DNA from: Hafnia psychrotolerans
GTDB lineage: Bacteria; Pseudomonadota; Gammaproteobacteria; Enterobacterales; Enterobacteriaceae
Direction of reading: 5' to 3'
Length of the DNA stretch: 64,000 nucleotides
Assembly: GCF_014639435.1 (NCBI RefSeq)
Contig: NZ_BMFZ01000007.1
Coordinates: forward strand, 38,777-102,776
In this document: piece after piece, positions 29,596 through 39,790 of the stretch
Numbering within the stretch: the stretch's first letter is position 1
How the letters are laid out: the number at the start of each line of letters is the position of its first letter
Program-made: the position numbers and the translations under genes
Notes under the pieces: model-generated
The model's input: only the letters and a program-made list of their open reading frames with translations
Told to the model about the DNA's origin: nothing
The model's database searches: none

Positions 29596-30614
29596 TGAAA
29601 ACCGTCAATGCTTCAATGACTGTGATCGGTGCCGGTTCTTACGGCACCGCTTTAGCAATAACCCTTGCCAGAAATGGCCATAACGTCGTGCTCTGGGGTC
29701 ATAACGCTGAAAACATCAGTACGTTACAGGCCGCTCGCTGCAATCAGGCATTTTTGCCCGACGTTCCCTTCCCCGACAGCCTATTGCTTGAAACAGATCT
29801 TTCTGTTGCTTTGGCCGCCAGCCGGAATGTACTGGTAGTGGTACCCAGCCACGTCTTTGGCGATGTATTGCGACAGATTAAACCCCATCTGCGTGCGGAT
29901 GCCCGCATTGTATGGGCTACCAAAGGCCTGGAAGCTGAAACTGGCCGTCTGTTGCAGGATGTCGCCCGTGAAGCGCTGGGCGAAAGTATTCCTCTTGCGG
30001 TGGTTTCCGGCCCTACTTTTGCCAAAGAACTGGCTGCAGGTATGCCAACGGCCATTGCTCTGGCTTCAACCGATACTGAATTTGCCGAAGATCTGCAGCA
30101 ACTGCTGCACTGCGGTAAAAGCTTCCGGGTATACAGCAATCCCGATTTCATCGGCGTGCAGCTGGGTGGCGCGGTGAAAAACGTTATCGCTATTGGTGCA
30201 GGTATGTCTGATGGGATAGGTTTTGGGGCCAATGCCCGCACTGCCTTGATCACTCGCGGTCTGGCTGAAATGAGCCGACTGGGTTCCGCGCTGGGTGCCG
30301 ATCCTTCCACTTTTATGGGCATGGCGGGGCTGGGTGATTTGGTGTTAACCTGCACTGATAACCAATCTCGTAATCGTCGGTTTGGTATTATGCTCGGTCA
30401 GGGGATGGACGTGCAGGGCGCGCAGGATAAGATTGGTCAGGTGGTCGAAGGCTACCGTAATACCAAAGAAGTTCGGGCATTGGCGCAGCGCTATCAGGTT
30501 GAAATGCCAATTTCTGAGCAGATCTATCAAGTCCTGTATTGTCAGAAGGATGCCCGCGAAGCGGCGATCAGTTTACTGGCCCGTACCAGTAAAGACGAAA
30601 AAAGCAGTCACTGA
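29595..30614 (+). CDS. gpsA: GpsA, glycerol-3-phosphate dehydrogenase [NAD(P)+]
   Basis: Makes sn-glycerol 3-phosphate from dihydroxyacetone phosphate for phospholipid synthesis. 339 residues. The Rossmann loop [10 protein letters not shown] is at residues 12-21, [15 protein letters not shown] is the family signature, and the catalytic lysine lies in [14 protein letters not shown] terminator follows. Confidence 0.98.
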   Translation: MKTVNASMTVIGAGSYGTALAITLARNGHNVVLWGHNAENISTLQAARCNQAFLPDVPFPDSLLLETDLSVALAASRNVLVVVPSHVFGDVLRQIKPHLRADARIVWATKGLEAETGRLLQDVAREALGESIPLAVVSGPTFAKELAAGMPTAIALASTDTEFAEDLQQLLHCGKSFRVYSNPDFIGVQLGGAVKNVIAIGAGMSDGIGFGANARTALITRGLAEMSRLGSALGADPSTFMGMAGLGDLVLTCTDNQSRNRRFGIMLGQGMDVQGAQDKIGQVVEGYRNTKEVRALAQRYQVEMPISEQIYQVLYCQKDAREAAISLLARTSKDEKSSH

Positions 30615-30630
30615 GCTTGTGCTGAGTTAT

Positions 30631-30667
30631 AGCCGCTCTATTGGCAGCCCGATAGAGCGGCTTTTTA
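30631..30667 (+). terminator. Intrinsic terminator after gpsA
   Basis: AGCCGCTCTAT (30631-30641) pairs perfectly with ATAGAGCGGCT (30652-30662), followed by a T run. It separates gpsA from cysE, which begins 44 bp later. Confidence 0.9.
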
Positions 30668-30710
30668 TTACCCAATCGCTTCATACTTTATTTGCTTGTA
30701 AGGAATAGTG

Positions 30711-31532
30711 ATGTCGTTAGAAGAGCTAGAACTGGTCTGGAAAAACATTAAATCAGAGGCGAGAGCGCTGGCTGAGTGTGAACCTATGCTGGCGAGCTTT
30801 TTTCATGCGACATTGCTCAAGCATGAAAACCTCGACAGTGCACTAAGCTATATTCTGGCAAATAAGCTCGGTAGCCCGATTATGCCTGCCATTGCCATCC
30901 GTGAAGTGGTCGAAGAAGCCTACCGCAACGATGCACAGATGACGCTTTCTGCCGCTCGTGACATTTTGGCCGTGCATCAGCGAGATGCTGCGGTGGATAA
31001 ATACTCCACACCTTTACTGTATCTGAAAGGCTTTCACGCCTTGCAGGCTTACCGTATCGGTAACTGGCTGTGGAAACAGGATCGTCAGGCACTGGCGATC
31101 TACTTCCAGAATCAGATCTCTGTGACATTTGGCGTTGATATTCATCCTGCTGCGCGTATTGGTTGTGGCATCATGCTTGATCACGCAACGGGGATTGTGA
31201 TTGGCGAAACGGCAGTCGTTGAAAACGACGTGTCCATTTTGCAGTCTGTCACGCTGGGGGGTACTGGAAAAACCTGCGGAGATCGCCATCCAAAAATTCG
31301 TGAAGGCGTAATGATTGGTGCGGGCGCGAAAATTCTTGGCAACATTGAAGTGGGCGTAGGGGCAAAAATTGGTGCCGGTTCAGTTGTGCTCCAATCCGTT
31401 CCGGCGCATACCACCGCGGCGGGTGTTCCGGCACGTATCGTCGGCCGGCCGGAAAGTGAAAGGCCTTCCATGGATATGGATCAGCACTTCAACGGTATCG
31501 CAGAGGGTTTTGAATTCGGCGATGGGATTTGA
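30711..31532 (+). CDS. cysE: CysE, serine O-acetyltransferase
   Basis: Acetylates serine with acetyl-CoA, the first committed step of cysteine synthesis, feedback-inhibited by cysteine. From ATG 30711 the product has 273 residues, as in E. coli; a GTG one codon earlier is also in frame, and AAGGA at 30700-30704 suits the ATG. The N-terminal helical domain is followed by left-handed beta-helix hexapeptide repeats from about residue 140 (DIHPAARIGCGIMLDHATGIVIG), with the catalytic His/Asp in this stretch. The C-terminal tail (EFGDGI) can dock into CysK. Confidence 0.98.
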   Translation: MSLEELELVWKNIKSEARALAECEPMLASFFHATLLKHENLDSALSYILANKLGSPIMPAIAIREVVEEAYRNDAQMTLSAARDILAVHQRDAAVDKYSTPLLYLKGFHALQAYRIGNWLWKQDRQALAIYFQNQISVTFGVDIHPAARIGCGIMLDHATGIVIGETAVVENDVSILQSVTLGGTGKTCGDRHPKIREGVMIGAGAKILGNIEVGVGAKIGAGSVVLQSVPAHTTAAGVPARIVGRPESERPSMDMDQHFNGIAEGFEFGDGI

Positions 31533-31541
31533 GACTGACAG

Positions 31542-31567
31542 TGGCATGTATCTACATGCCATTTCTT
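31542..31567 (+). terminator. Probable terminator between cysE and trmL
   Basis: TGGCATGTA and TACATGCCA surround a two-base centre (31542-31561); a 7-bp stem with a 6-nt loop is realistic. A weak ATTTCTT tract follows. cysE and trmL converge here. Confidence 0.55.
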
Positions 31568-31594
31568 AATTAATATTTGGCGCAACAGAGCGGT

Positions 31595-32068
31595 TTACGC
31601 TGTGATCACCGCGCCTGGATAACCCAATTGCCGCCAGGCTTCGTATACCACCACGGAAACCGCGTTGGACAAATTCATGCTGCGGCTTTCGGGTTGCATC
31701 GGAATACGAATTTTTTGCTCGGCGGGCAGATTGTCCAGAATGTTCGCCGGTAATCCGCGAGTCTCCGGGCCAAATAACAAAAAATCCCCTTGCTGATAAC
31801 TGACTGCGCTGTGCGCTGGTGTGCCTTTAGTGGTCACGGCAAAGATGCGCTGCGGATTTTCACTGGCAAGAAAAGCATCGTAGTTAGCGTGATGCCTGAT
31901 ACTCGCGAATTCATGGTAATCCAGGCCAGCACGACGCAGCTTTTTGTCGTCCCAACCAAAACCGAGCGGTTTGATCAGATGTAGCTGGAAGCCGGTATTG
32001 GCACACAGGCGAATAATGTTGCCCGTGTTTGGTGGGATTTCCGGTTCAAAAAGTACGATATTAAGCAT
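31595..32068 (-). CDS. trmL: TrmL, tRNA (cytidine/uridine-2'-O-)-methyltransferase
   Basis: SPOUT-class methyltransferase that methylates the wobble ribose (position 34) of two tRNA-Leu species. 157 residues. Conserved motifs: [22 protein letters not shown], the knot motif FGPETRGLP, and [17 protein letters not shown] at the C-terminus. ATG 32068 fits the family; 27 upstream in-frame codons overlap the cpxA end and are unrelated. It lies 37 bp after cpxA, an order not found in E. coli. Confidence 0.96.
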   Translation of the reverse strand: MLNIVLFEPEIPPNTGNIIRLCANTGFQLHLIKPLGFGWDDKKLRRAGLDYHEFASIRHHANYDAFLASENPQRIFAVTTKGTPAHSAVSYQQGDFLLFGPETRGLPANILDNLPAEQKIRIPMQPESRSMNLSNAVSVVVYEAWRQLGYPGAVITA

Positions 32069-32105
32069 GCGCCCCCCTTTAAGAGGGACGCAGGATAGCA
32101 GAATC

Positions 32106-33476
32106 TCAGCGCTGATGCAGCGGTAGCCACATGATAAGCCGCAGACCACCCAACGGGCTGTCTTCTGCTTTCACCCAACCACGATGCTGCTGAACAGCAG
32201 TATCGACAATCGCCAGCCCGAGCCCAGTGCCGCCAGACTCGCGATCGCGTGCTTCGTCAGTCCGGTAGAAAGGACGGAAAATCTGTTCCCGGTCGGTTTC
32301 ACTGACGCCGGGACCATCGTCATCCACCGTGATAGTGATACCTTCGTTGTCACAATCAAAGTTCAGCGCAATGTGTGTGTTGGAGTAACGCAGAGCATTA
32401 CGTACGATATTTTCCAGTGCGCTGTCGAGTGCTGCCGGGTTGCCGAACAGTTTCCATGGACCTGGTGGCGTCGGAACTTCCAGCGTTTTCCCCATCTGTT
32501 CGGCTTCGAACTGCGCATTGTCGATAACATCTTCCCACAGCTCATTGGCCTTCAGTATTTCACGCGCTAACTCGTTTTTATGCTGGCTACGAGACAGGAC
32601 CAGGAGGTCATTGATCATGCTGTCGAGGCGCTGCGCTTCCATCTCAATGCGTTGCAACTCCTTGCCTTCACCATGACGGCGCCGCATCAGCGCGGTGGCT
32701 AATTGCAGGCGTGTCAGTGGCGTTCTTAACTCGTGTGAGATGTCTGATATCAGGCGCTGTTGCGCGTTTACCATGCGTTCCAGTGCGCTGACCATCTGGT
32801 TAAAACTCGCCCCGGTCGCGAGGAATTCCTGCGGCCCAGCTTCCAATTCTGGATGCTGTTTAAGATTGCCGCGCGCAACGTCATCCGCGGCGTTTTTCAA
32901 CTTACGGGCTGGTTTCGCCAGGCTCCATGCGAGCCAAAGCAGCAGCGGTGAGCTGATTAACATGGTGACAATAAGCAGCAGTAATGGACGGTCAAACATC
33001 AGATTAATGAAGTCTGATTGTGGACTGCTGGCTGGCCTTAATAAATAAAGCTGATAGTTATCTTCGCCGTCACGTACAGAAAAAGGACCGACCATCTCGA
33101 CGCGGCCATATTTTTTCTTTTTGGGATGATCTGAATTGTCCGACTGACCAATAAAGTTACGGACAATCTGCATTTCATTACGCTGCGCACCAATCACCCG
33201 GCCTTCGCTGGTGACCAATAGCAGACGCTGGCCAGGCGGCGCCCATTTATCAATGGCACGAAATAACCTGCGCCACCACATCAGATCGTTGGCCGGATCG
33301 CCTGCCAGTTCCGCTTCTACATGCTGCTCTATCATCAGACCTTGCCGCTGTTCGTTGTCGAGCAGCGGAGTTAACTGGCGTGTATCAAGTTTTGGCACCA
33401 TTAAGACCAGCATTAGTACCAAGGCAACGGTAAACCAGAAAATGGCAAAGATGCGGGCCGTCAGGCTGTTGATCAT
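32106..33476 (-). CDS. cpxA: CpxA, envelope-stress sensor histidine kinase
   Basis: Inner-membrane sensor that phosphorylates or dephosphorylates CpxR in response to misfolded envelope proteins. 456 residues: TM1 (about 7-29), periplasmic domain to about 163, TM2 (about 164-185), HAMP, then the H box [12 protein letters not shown] with the phospho-accepting His near 247, N box [12 protein letters not shown]1 VDDDGPGV and G2 [10 protein letters not shown]. Starts 4 bp inside cpxR (ATGA overlap). Confidence 0.98.
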   Translation of the reverse strand: MINSLTARIFAIFWFTVALVLMLVLMVPKLDTRQLTPLLDNEQRQGLMIEQHVEAELAGDPANDLMWWRRLFRAIDKWAPPGQRLLLVTSEGRVIGAQRNEMQIVRNFIGQSDNSDHPKKKKYGRVEMVGPFSVRDGEDNYQLYLLRPASSPQSDFINLMFDRPLLLLIVTMLISSPLLLWLAWSLAKPARKLKNAADDVARGNLKQHPELEAGPQEFLATGASFNQMVSALERMVNAQQRLISDISHELRTPLTRLQLATALMRRRHGEGKELQRIEMEAQRLDSMINDLLVLSRSQHKNELAREILKANELWEDVIDNAQFEAEQMGKTLEVPTPPGPWKLFGNPAALDSALENIVRNALRYSNTHIALNFDCDNEGITITVDDDGPGVSETDREQIFRPFYRTDEARDRESGGTGLGLAIVDTAVQQHRGWVKAEDSPLGGLRLIMWLPLHQR

Positions 33477-34174
33477 GTAATGGATACCATCAGATACCCA
33501 CGACCTCGAAGGGTTTTAAACCATGGGTGCCCATCCAACCGATCGGGAAGCTTTCGGCGAAGATTTGAAATATGCATATCAATGGCGCGGTCAAATGGCG
33601 TCAGGCGTTTCCCCAGGACTTCTTGGCTGAGGTGTTCACGCGATACTACCTGCCCTAAATGTTTCGCCAGTAGATATAATAAGGTAAATTCTGTCCCGGT
33701 TAGATCCAAGGCAGCGCCACCAAAACTGGCCTCCTGGCGGCCTGGATTGAGTTGTAATCCGTCCACTTCCAGCGTAGGGGAACCGTTACTTTCGCCTACC
33801 TGTTGTTGCTCGGTCCAGTTTGAGCGGCGCAGCATAGCGCGTATGCGTGCGACAAGTTCACGATCGTTAAAGGGTTTGGCGAGATAGTCATCTGCACCCA
33901 GTTCGAGACCCAACACGCGATCCAGCTCGCTTCCGCGCGCTGTCAGCATAATCACCGGCGTCTGATGACGTTGGCGTAATTCTTTAAGGGTTTCAATGCC
34001 ATTTTTCTTCGGCATCATGACATCGAGGAGCAATAAATCGATGCTATTATCCAGCTTTTCCAATGCCTGCTCACCATCGTAAGCAACCACTACATTGAAG
34101 CCTTCCATTTCGAGCAATTCTTTCAAAAGTGAAGTCAGTTCACGGTCGTCATCAACCAACAGAATTTTATTCAT
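33473..34174 (-). CDS. cpxR: CpxR, envelope-stress response regulator
   Basis: OmpR/PhoB-type transcription factor, 233 residues. The receiver domain has VDDDRELT, the phosphorylated Asp in LLLLDVMMPKKNG (near residue 51), and the LTARG and KPFNDREL switch residues. The winged-helix domain from about 135 includes LTGTEFTLLYLL and the recognition region RAIDMHISNLRRKL. ATG 34174 is chosen; seven upstream codons are not conserved. Autoregulation is likely through the CpxR box in the cpxR-cpxP divergent region. Confidence 0.98.
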   Translation of the reverse strand: MNKILLVDDDRELTSLLKELLEMEGFNVVVAYDGEQALEKLDNSIDLLLLDVMMPKKNGIETLKELRQRHQTPVIMLTARGSELDRVLGLELGADDYLAKPFNDRELVARIRAMLRRSNWTEQQQVGESNGSPTLEVDGLQLNPGRQEASFGGAALDLTGTEFTLLYLLAKHLGQVVSREHLSQEVLGKRLTPFDRAIDMHISNLRRKLPDRLDGHPWFKTLRGRGYLMVSIT

Positions 34175-34226
34175 TGTATTTACCTCTAGACGCAAAATAC
34201 GTTATCAATTGCCGCTATTCCATGAC

Positions 34227-34241
34227 TTTACGTACTTTTAC
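34227..34241 (-). promoter_or_regulatory. CpxR box, perfect GTAAA-N5-GTAAA
   Basis: The plus strand reads TTTAC-GTACT-TTTAC, which on the minus strand is GTAAA-AGTAC-GTAAA, an exact match to the CpxR consensus. It sits between cpxR (start 34174) and cpxP (start 34326), so it can control both the cpxRA operon and cpxP. Confidence 0.92.
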
Positions 34242-34325
34242 AAGCACTGACGCTTGTTTGCAGCGGCAGGTTTAGACTGCTTTTCAATGATTCGCGATAA
34301 GCGATAAAGATTATAGGAGTTAGTG

Positions 34326-34832
34326 ATGTCTAAGGTAGCTGCATTAGTTACGGCCTCGATGCTGACACTGAGTTCAGGTGTTGTTTTAGCGGATACAGCT
34401 AACGTCATGCCTGTGGCCCCTTCAGCTCACGACACCAACATGCTGAACAAGCCTCAGGAACGCAACACTATGTTCGATGGCGTGAATCTCACTGAGCAAC
34501 AACGTCAGCAGATGCGTGACCTTATGCATCAGGCCCGCAAACACTTACCTCATATCAACGTCGATCAGTTGGAAACCATGCATAAACTGGTCACCGCTGA
34601 GAATTTTGATCAGAAAGCTGTTAGGGCACAAGCCGAAGTGATGGCGCAGGAGCAGGTAGATCGCCAGGTTGAAATGGCCCGCATCCGTAACCAAATGTTC
34701 AATCTTCTCAGCCCTGAACAGAAAGAAACATTAAACCAGAAACATCAGCAACGCATGCAAGAAATGCAGCAACAGATGGCTGGTTTACAACCTACTTCTG
34801 CCCAGAAGCCAAGCAGTATGATGACCCAGTAA
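34326..34832 (+). CDS. cpxP: CpxP, periplasmic Cpx pathway inhibitor
   Basis: Periplasmic protein that lowers CpxA activity and helps deliver misfolded proteins to DegP. A signal peptide (about 1-23, ending VVLA-DTA) precedes a helical domain with the two LTxxQ-type repeats, LTEQQRQQM near residue 54 and the variant LSPEQKETL near 134. 168 residues from ATG 34326, with AGGAG 6 nt upstream; a GTG one codon earlier is less well spaced. The fieF gene that follows cpxP in E. coli is absent. Confidence 0.93.
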   Translation: MSKVAALVTASMLTLSSGVVLADTANVMPVAPSAHDTNMLNKPQERNTMFDGVNLTEQQRQQMRDLMHQARKHLPHINVDQLETMHKLVTAENFDQKAVRAQAEVMAQEQVDRQVEMARIRNQMFNLLSPEQKETLNQKHQQRMQEMQQQMAGLQPTSAQKPSSMMTQ

Positions 34833-34872
34833 TACCCCTATCTTTTCATGTCATAGTCACCATCCCTGTCTT

Positions 34873-34898
34873 CCCCACCTTAAGGTGGGGCTTTTTTT
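34873..34898 (+). terminator. Intrinsic terminator of cpxP
   Basis: CCCCACCTT-AAGGTGGGG (34873-34890) is a perfect palindrome followed by C and seven T. Confidence 0.93.
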
Positions 34899-35380
34899 GC
34901 CTAATCAATAAGCCAAGACAGGTGTGGTAACGCAGGAGTTACTGCTTCTTTTAATGTCGTTCAATTTAATGACACTTATCTTTTATTATCAGCCAGATGA
35001 ATTCATCAACAATGATACTCTTAGGATAGACGTTTCTGCGGACGCCGTTTTTAGCTTTCCTGCTTCTTTTAGCTTTCACGATTGCTCACTACAGTTAAAA
35101 CCGGTTTTGATGCGGACGGTATCGCCGCCAACGGTCAGAAAACCCGTGAACGTACCAGGGAAATATGTTGTAAAAACAGTGCGAATCAGTAAATTGCCCA
35201 AAGGTTGTCAACGCAAGCACATTCTTGCTGACTTGAATCAATTCAGCTGTGGTGTTTTGTTATACTATTAGCATCAAACGTTATTAGCCAATGAGTCGTA
35301 TGATTTTGGGTATTGATATCCGGCCAATAGGCATGCTCAAGAATTTTTAAGAAATTGCATCTACAAGTTCAGAGGTGGTC
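34899..35380. other. cpxP-pfkA intergenic region without fieF
   Basis: About 480 bp with no gene I can support. A 115-codon plus-strand frame (34924-35271) has no recognisable domain and no convincing ribosome site. I see no remnant of the iron/zinc exporter FieF, which occupies this place in E. coli. The pfkA promoter lies near the right end. Confidence 0.55.
35258..35266 (+). promoter_or_regulatory. Extended -10 promoter of pfkA
   Basis: TGTTATACT is an extended -10 element (TG-N-TATACT). No good -35 hexamer stands 17 bp upstream, which extended -10 promoters can do without. The leader to the pfkA ATG would be about 107 nt. Confidence 0.55.
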
Positions 35381-36367
35381 ATGATTAAAAAAATCGGTGT
35401 ACTGACAAGTGGCGGCGATGCGCCAGGCATGAATGCCGCCATTCGTGGTGTTGTACGCGCAGCTTTATCAGCGGAATTGGAAGTTTTCGGTATTGAAGAT
35501 GGCTACCTTGGCTTGTATGAAAACCGCATGAAGAAATTGGATCGCTACAGCGTCTCGGACATGATTAACCGTGGCGGTACTTTCCTGGGTTCTGCGCGTT
35601 TTCCTGAGTTTCGTGATCCGGAAAAACGTAGAGTCGCGCTGCAGAATATGAAGGATCGTGGTATTGATGGCTTGGTGGTTATTGGTGGTGACGGCTCTTA
35701 TGCTGGTGCCGATCTGCTGACCAAAGAAGGTGGCATTCACTGTATCGGTTTACCGGGTACTATCGATAACGATGTCGCAGGAACCGACTACACGATTGGT
35801 TTTTTCACCGCATTGGGCACTGTAGTTGAAGCTATTGACCGCTTACGTGATACTTCCTCTTCACACCAGCGTATATCTATCGTTGAAGTGATGGGCCGTT
35901 ATTGCGGTGATTTAACCTTGGCTGCTGCCATTGCTGGTGGTTGCGAGTTTATCGCTATTCCTGAAGTTGAATTCAAACGTGATGATCTGGTTGCTGAAAT
36001 AAAGGCCGGCATTGCGAAAGGTAAAAAGCACGCCATCGTAGCCATCACTGAAAAGCTGGATGATATCGATGAGCTTGCCAAATACATTGAGAAAGAAACA
36101 TGCCGCGAAACGCGTGGTACTGTTTTGGGCCACATACAGCGTGGCGGTGCACCCGTTGCCTATGACCGTATTTTAGCTTCCCGCATGGGGGCTTATGCTG
36201 TTGACCTGCTTTTGCAGGAAGATCGTGATTATTCCCAAGGTGGCTTCTGCGTGGGTGTAAAAAACGAAAAAATGGTACATGAATTAATCTCTATTTGTAT
36301 TTCGCCAGAGAATAAGAAAAGTAAATTTAAAGAAGATTGGTATGACACGGCAAAAAAACTGTTCTAA
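35381..36367 (+). CDS. pfkA: PfkA, 6-phosphofructokinase
   Basis: ATP-dependent committed enzyme of glycolysis. 328 residues from ATG 35381 (AGAGGTGG ribosome site); a GTG two codons upstream is in frame. [17 protein letters not shown] binds [12 protein letters not shown] the magnesium-phosphate site, and [17 protein letters not shown] contains the catalytic Asp (TIDND, about residue 127). [13 protein letters not shown] and HIQRGG bind fructose 6-phosphate. It is about eight residues longer than E. coli PfkA, mainly in the last 50 residues, which are also less alike. Confidence 0.96.
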   Translation: MIKKIGVLTSGGDAPGMNAAIRGVVRAALSAELEVFGIEDGYLGLYENRMKKLDRYSVSDMINRGGTFLGSARFPEFRDPEKRRVALQNMKDRGIDGLVVIGGDGSYAGADLLTKEGGIHCIGLPGTIDNDVAGTDYTIGFFTALGTVVEAIDRLRDTSSSHQRISIVEVMGRYCGDLTLAAAIAGGCEFIAIPEVEFKRDDLVAEIKAGIAKGKKHAIVAITEKLDDIDELAKYIEKETCRETRGTVLGHIQRGGAPVAYDRILASRMGAYAVDLLLQEDRDYSQGGFCVGVKNEKMVHELISICISPENKKSKFKEDWYDTAKKLF

Positions 36368-36391
36368 AACAGTTTTTCGCTTGAGTACGAT

Positions 36392-36415
36392 AGCCTCCGT
36401 AGTGGAGGCTTTTTT
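36392..36415 (+). terminator. Intrinsic terminator of pfkA
   Basis: AGCCTCC (36392-36398), loop GTAGT, GGAGGCT (36404-36410), then a T run to 36415. Confidence 0.92.
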
Positions 36416-36553
36416 ATGAGCATTATTCCTTTATTTCCGAATGGAATAGCAAAACACCTTTTAATCTTTAATTGTTCACTTTTTCTCTGGCAGGCTCTAT
36501 CAATCTAATTCGACCCATCAAAGTGGTTGAATCTATTTCTGGGAGAAAGTGCG

Positions 36554-37543
36554 ATGAGTAAATGGGGGATAGGTCTGGCGTTACTGCTGGTGGCAACAGG
36601 AGCCATTGCCAAAGATATTCAAATACTGAACGTGTCATATGATCCGACGCGTGAGCTTTATGAACAATACAACAAAGCCTTCAGTAAGTACTGGCAGGCT
36701 AAAACCGGCGATACCGTTACTGTCCGTCAATCTCATGGCGGTTCAGGCAAGCAGGCAACGTCTGTCATTAACGGCATTGAAGCCGATGTAGTGACGCTGG
36801 CACTGGCCTATGATATTGATGCTATTGCCCAGCGTGGCCGCATTGATAAACAGTGGATCAAACGCCTTCCCGATAACTCTGCGCCCTACACCTCCACCAT
36901 CGTTTTCCTGGTGAGGAAAGGCAACCCTAAACAAATTCACGACTGGAATGATCTGGTCAAACCGGGCATCTCTGTCATTACACCTAACCCTAAAACCTCT
37001 GGTGGGGCTCGCTGGAACTACCTGGCCGCCTGGGGCTACGCGTTGCATCACAACAATAATGACAAAGCGAAAGCGCAGGCGTTTGTTAAAGCCTTATATA
37101 AATACGTAGAAGTGCTGGATTCCGGTGCTCGTGGCGCAACCAACACTTTTGTTGAACGTGGCATTGGTGACGTGCTGATTGCCTGGGAAAATGAAGCATT
37201 ACTGGCCACTAAAGAGGTGGGCAAAGATAAATTCGAGGTGATCACACCGAGTGAGTCTATCCTGGCTGAGCCTACGGTTTCGGTGGTTGATAGAGTTGTC
37301 GATAAACGCGGTACCCGTGAAGTCGCTAACGCCTATCTGAAGTATCTTTATTCACCTGAAGGCCAGACGATTGCGGCAGAGAATTACTATCGTCCGCGTG
37401 ATGCTGCCGTAGAGAAAAAATTCGATGCTGAGTTCCCGAAACTGAAGCTGTTCACTATCGCGCAAGTTGCCGGTTCCTGGACTGAAGCGCAGAAAGAACA
37501 CTTTGCGACCGGCGGTATCTTTGACCAAATCAGTAAGCGTTAA
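36554..37543 (+). CDS. sbp: Sbp, periplasmic sulfate-binding protein
   Basis: Substrate-binding component for the CysTWA sulfate ABC importer. 329 residues with a signal peptide (1-19, ending GAIA-KDI). Typical features: [16 protein letters not shown], the QSHGGSGKQ sulfate-binding loop, [19 protein letters not shown] and the C-terminal YYRPRD. ATG 36554 has a GGGAG ribosome site 8 nt upstream; nine in-frame upstream codons are excluded. Flanked by terminators, so monocistronic and probably CysB-regulated as in E. coli. Confidence 0.96.
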   Translation: MSKWGIGLALLLVATGAIAKDIQILNVSYDPTRELYEQYNKAFSKYWQAKTGDTVTVRQSHGGSGKQATSVINGIEADVVTLALAYDIDAIAQRGRIDKQWIKRLPDNSAPYTSTIVFLVRKGNPKQIHDWNDLVKPGISVITPNPKTSGGARWNYLAAWGYALHHNNNDKAKAQAFVKALYKYVEVLDSGARGATNTFVERGIGDVLIAWENEALLATKEVGKDKFEVITPSESILAEPTVSVVDRVVDKRGTREVANAYLKYLYSPEGQTIAAENYYRPRDAAVEKKFDAEFPKLKLFTIAQVAGSWTEAQKEHFATGGIFDQISKR

Positions 37544-37628
37544 TCACCTCTGTCATTCTTGACACTGCATCTGTGTTGGTGGTGCTCTCTTACCCGAATC
37601 ACTTATTTAGGCCATGAATTTAGGCAAT

Positions 37629-37670
37629 AAAAAACCCGACATTTTCTATGACAGAAAGTCGGGTTTTTTA
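37629..37670. terminator. Bidirectional terminator between sbp and tpiA
   Basis: AAAAAACCCGAC at 37629-37640 pairs with GTCGGGTTTTTT at 37659-37670 around a loop containing a further TTTTCT/AGAAA pairing. A and T runs on the two sides let it serve both convergent genes. Confidence 0.92.
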
Positions 37671-37690
37671 TTGGAGCGCTAAAGCAAAAC

Positions 37691-38458
37691 TTATGCTTTT
37701 TTCGCTTCAGCTGCGGCTTTAACGATCGCCGCGAAAGCGTCAGCTTTCAGGGATGCACCGCCAACCAGCGCGCCATCGATATCAGGCTGAGCAAACAGTT
37801 CGGCTGCATTTTTATCGTTCACAGAACCACCGTATTGAATAATCACTTGTTGAGCGATTTCAGCATCTTTCTTAGCAATATGATCACGAATGAATTTGTG
37901 AACTGCCTGTGCCTGAGCTGGAGTCGCAGACTTGCCGGTACCGATAGCCCAAACTGGCTCGTATGCGACGACTACGCCTTTGAATGCTTCAGCACCCAGG
38001 GTATTCAACACGGCATCGAGTTGTTTCGCACAAACGGCTTCCGTTTTGCCAGCTTCGTTTTCTGCATCAGTTTCACCGATGCACAGAACCGGGATCAGAC
38101 CTGCTGTTTTCAGTACGCCGAATTTCTTCGCAATAAACTCATCACTCTCTTTATGATAAGTGCGGCGTTCTGAGTGACCGATGATGATGTATTTCGCACC
38201 GATATCTTTGAGCATATCGGCAGAAATTTCACCGGTGAAAGCACCGGACAGGTTGGTATCAACATTTTGTGCACCTAAGGCAATACGGCTGCCTGCCAGC
38301 GCATGTTTAGCCTGCGAAAGATAAACTTCTGGTGGTGCGATAGCAACGCCACAACCTTCAACGGTGCTTAGCTCGGTGCGCAATGCAGCGATCAGTTCGT
38401 TAACCATATGGGTACTACCGTTCAGCTTCCAGTTACCCATCACTAATGGATGTCGCAT
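37691..38458 (-). CDS. tpiA: TpiA, triose-phosphate isomerase
   Basis: Interconverts dihydroxyacetone phosphate and glyceraldehyde 3-phosphate. 255 residues, TIM barrel. GNWKLNGS holds the N-terminal catalytic Lys, [12 protein letters not shown] the electrophilic His, and [22 protein letters not shown] the catalytic Glu with the mobile loop 6. A strong GGAGG ribosome site lies before ATG 38458. Confidence 0.98.
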   Translation of the reverse strand: MRHPLVMGNWKLNGSTHMVNELIAALRTELSTVEGCGVAIAPPEVYLSQAKHALAGSRIALGAQNVDTNLSGAFTGEISADMLKDIGAKYIIIGHSERRTYHKESDEFIAKKFGVLKTAGLIPVLCIGETDAENEAGKTEAVCAKQLDAVLNTLGAEAFKGVVVAYEPVWAIGTGKSATPAQAQAVHKFIRDHIAKKDAEIAQQVIIQYGGSVNDKNAAELFAQPDIDGALVGGASLKADAFAAIVKAAAEAKKA

Positions 38459-38591
38459 GTTTTTTCCTCCAAAAGGGGACGCGAGTGTCGATTAAAATTT
38501 CTGCCAAACAAGCAGATTACCTGCCCAACAGTATAGAGATGATTGGTGCTAAAGGCTTTGCTTTTTGTCATTAAATGCCATCATGCGGGCC

Positions 38592-39191
38592 TCAGGAAAG
38601 CGCTAATTTTACCGGTTCGACCGCAAAGGTCAGCCCTTTCTCGCCGTTATCGGAAATGACATAACGGATAGCTCCCAGCGGTTGCTGATAAAACTGCTGA
38701 CCCTTGCCTTTTTCAATTAGTGCATTCACTTTCGCCACGCTTTGTTCCACCGATAATGTGCCTTCGAACTGTCGCATCAAATTGGCCATATAACTGATCG
38801 CCAAAGTGCGGGCCGCTTTTTCTTCCGCTCCCTGAATAGGCAAATAGGTGATTTGCAGCGTTTTGATTTTGCCTGTGCCTTTCTCCAGCGCGGTCGAGGC
38901 GTAGAGATTCTCGTTAATCTTGCTGGCTGCCCGGGTCAACATCTCATTGGGGGATTTATCACTAATGGCGCGAAATTCGCCGATCTGCTGGGTCGGATTA
39001 TCTGCGTTGTACTTCTCGCGAAAATTCACCAGTGTCATTTCAAACGTAGGGGCACCGACGAGTAAATAAGGTGCTTTCGGCATCTCTTCCACTGTCCGGT
39101 GATCAACCGGTGCTTCGGCGCGGGCCATGCTCAGACCAGAAAGTAGAAGCAGCGCGGGTAGGGCCAGACGTATAAGGAATTTTGCAGTCAT
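38592..39191 (-). CDS. yiiQ: YiiQ, DUF1454 family secreted protein
   Basis: Periplasmic protein of unknown function found next to tpiA in enterobacteria. 199 residues from ATG 39191, with a signal peptide (1-25, ending SMARA-EAP). The rest is soluble, with TFEMTLVNFREKYN and ITYLPIQGAEE segments. A 57-codon upstream extension in the same frame is not conserved. Divergent from yiiR. Confidence 0.92.
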   Translation of the reverse strand: MTAKFLIRLALPALLLLSGLSMARAEAPVDHRTVEEMPKAPYLLVGAPTFEMTLVNFREKYNADNPTQQIGEFRAISDKSPNEMLTRAASKINENLYASTALEKGTGKIKTLQITYLPIQGAEEKAARTLAISYMANLMRQFEGTLSVEQSVAKVNALIEKGKGQQFYQQPLGAIRYVISDNGEKGLTFAVEPVKLALS

Positions 39192-39355
39192 AACGTTGTT
39201 CTTGTGTTGATACGATAGTCGATTAAAGCGGGGAACAGGGGGCAATGTCAAAAGGAGTACATAAATGTTGCCTTCTCGCCATCGGCCTGAGTTACACTTT
39301 GTTGCAGCTTTTTCGCCACCCAATATGATATGCCTTTTGATGGAATCAACCCCCG

Positions 39356-39775
39356 ATGACACTTCAACACGCCTTGTTTTCGTTTAATGGCCGCATGTGC
39401 CGCCGTGATTTTTGGATCTGGATGGCCAGCTGGTTGGTGTTGATGGTGGGTGCATTTGTCTTTGCCGATCGTCAATGGATTGAGATCAAATCGGCGTCAT
39501 TCGCCGTGGTGGTTTTACTCTGGCCGACGGCAGCGGTGATGGTAAAGCGCCTACATGACCGCAATAGATCTGCCTTGTGGGCACTCTTTTTTATTCTGGC
39601 TTGGATGCTGTCCGCTGGTCATTGGGACATGATTCCGGCGTTATGGCAATGGGTGGTAGGGCGGCTGATACCCGTTATTCTGTTCGTTATGCTGCTTATC
39701 GATTGCGGTGTATTTGCCGGTACGCCGGGCACAAATCGTTTTGGCCCGGAACCGGAAAACGTCAGACTGAAATAA
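39356..39775 (+). CDS. yiiR: YiiR, DUF805 inner-membrane protein
   Basis: Predicted polytopic membrane protein of 139 residues and unknown function. The DUF805 signature FSFNGRMCRRDFWIW (residues 8-22) and KRLHDRNRSALW (about 64-75) precede hydrophobic helices at about 23-39, 48-62, 75-90 and 98-118. Converges with fpr, 15 bp away. Confidence 0.9.
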   Translation: MTLQHALFSFNGRMCRRDFWIWMASWLVLMVGAFVFADRQWIEIKSASFAVVVLLWPTAAVMVKRLHDRNRSALWALFFILAWMLSAGHWDMIPALWQWVVGRLIPVILFVMLLIDCGVFAGTPGTNRFGPEPENVRLK

Positions 39776-39790
39776 TTCCTTCGCAGGCTG

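Noticed and set aside
29744-30355. 203-codon frame opposite gpsA
   Set aside because: Antisense to a conserved gene, with no start site or domain; composition is that of a GC-rich shadow frame.
34924-35271. 115-codon plus-strand frame between cpxP and pfkA
   Set aside because: It starts with GTG without a ribosome site, shows no domain or resemblance to FieF, and ends near the pfkA promoter.
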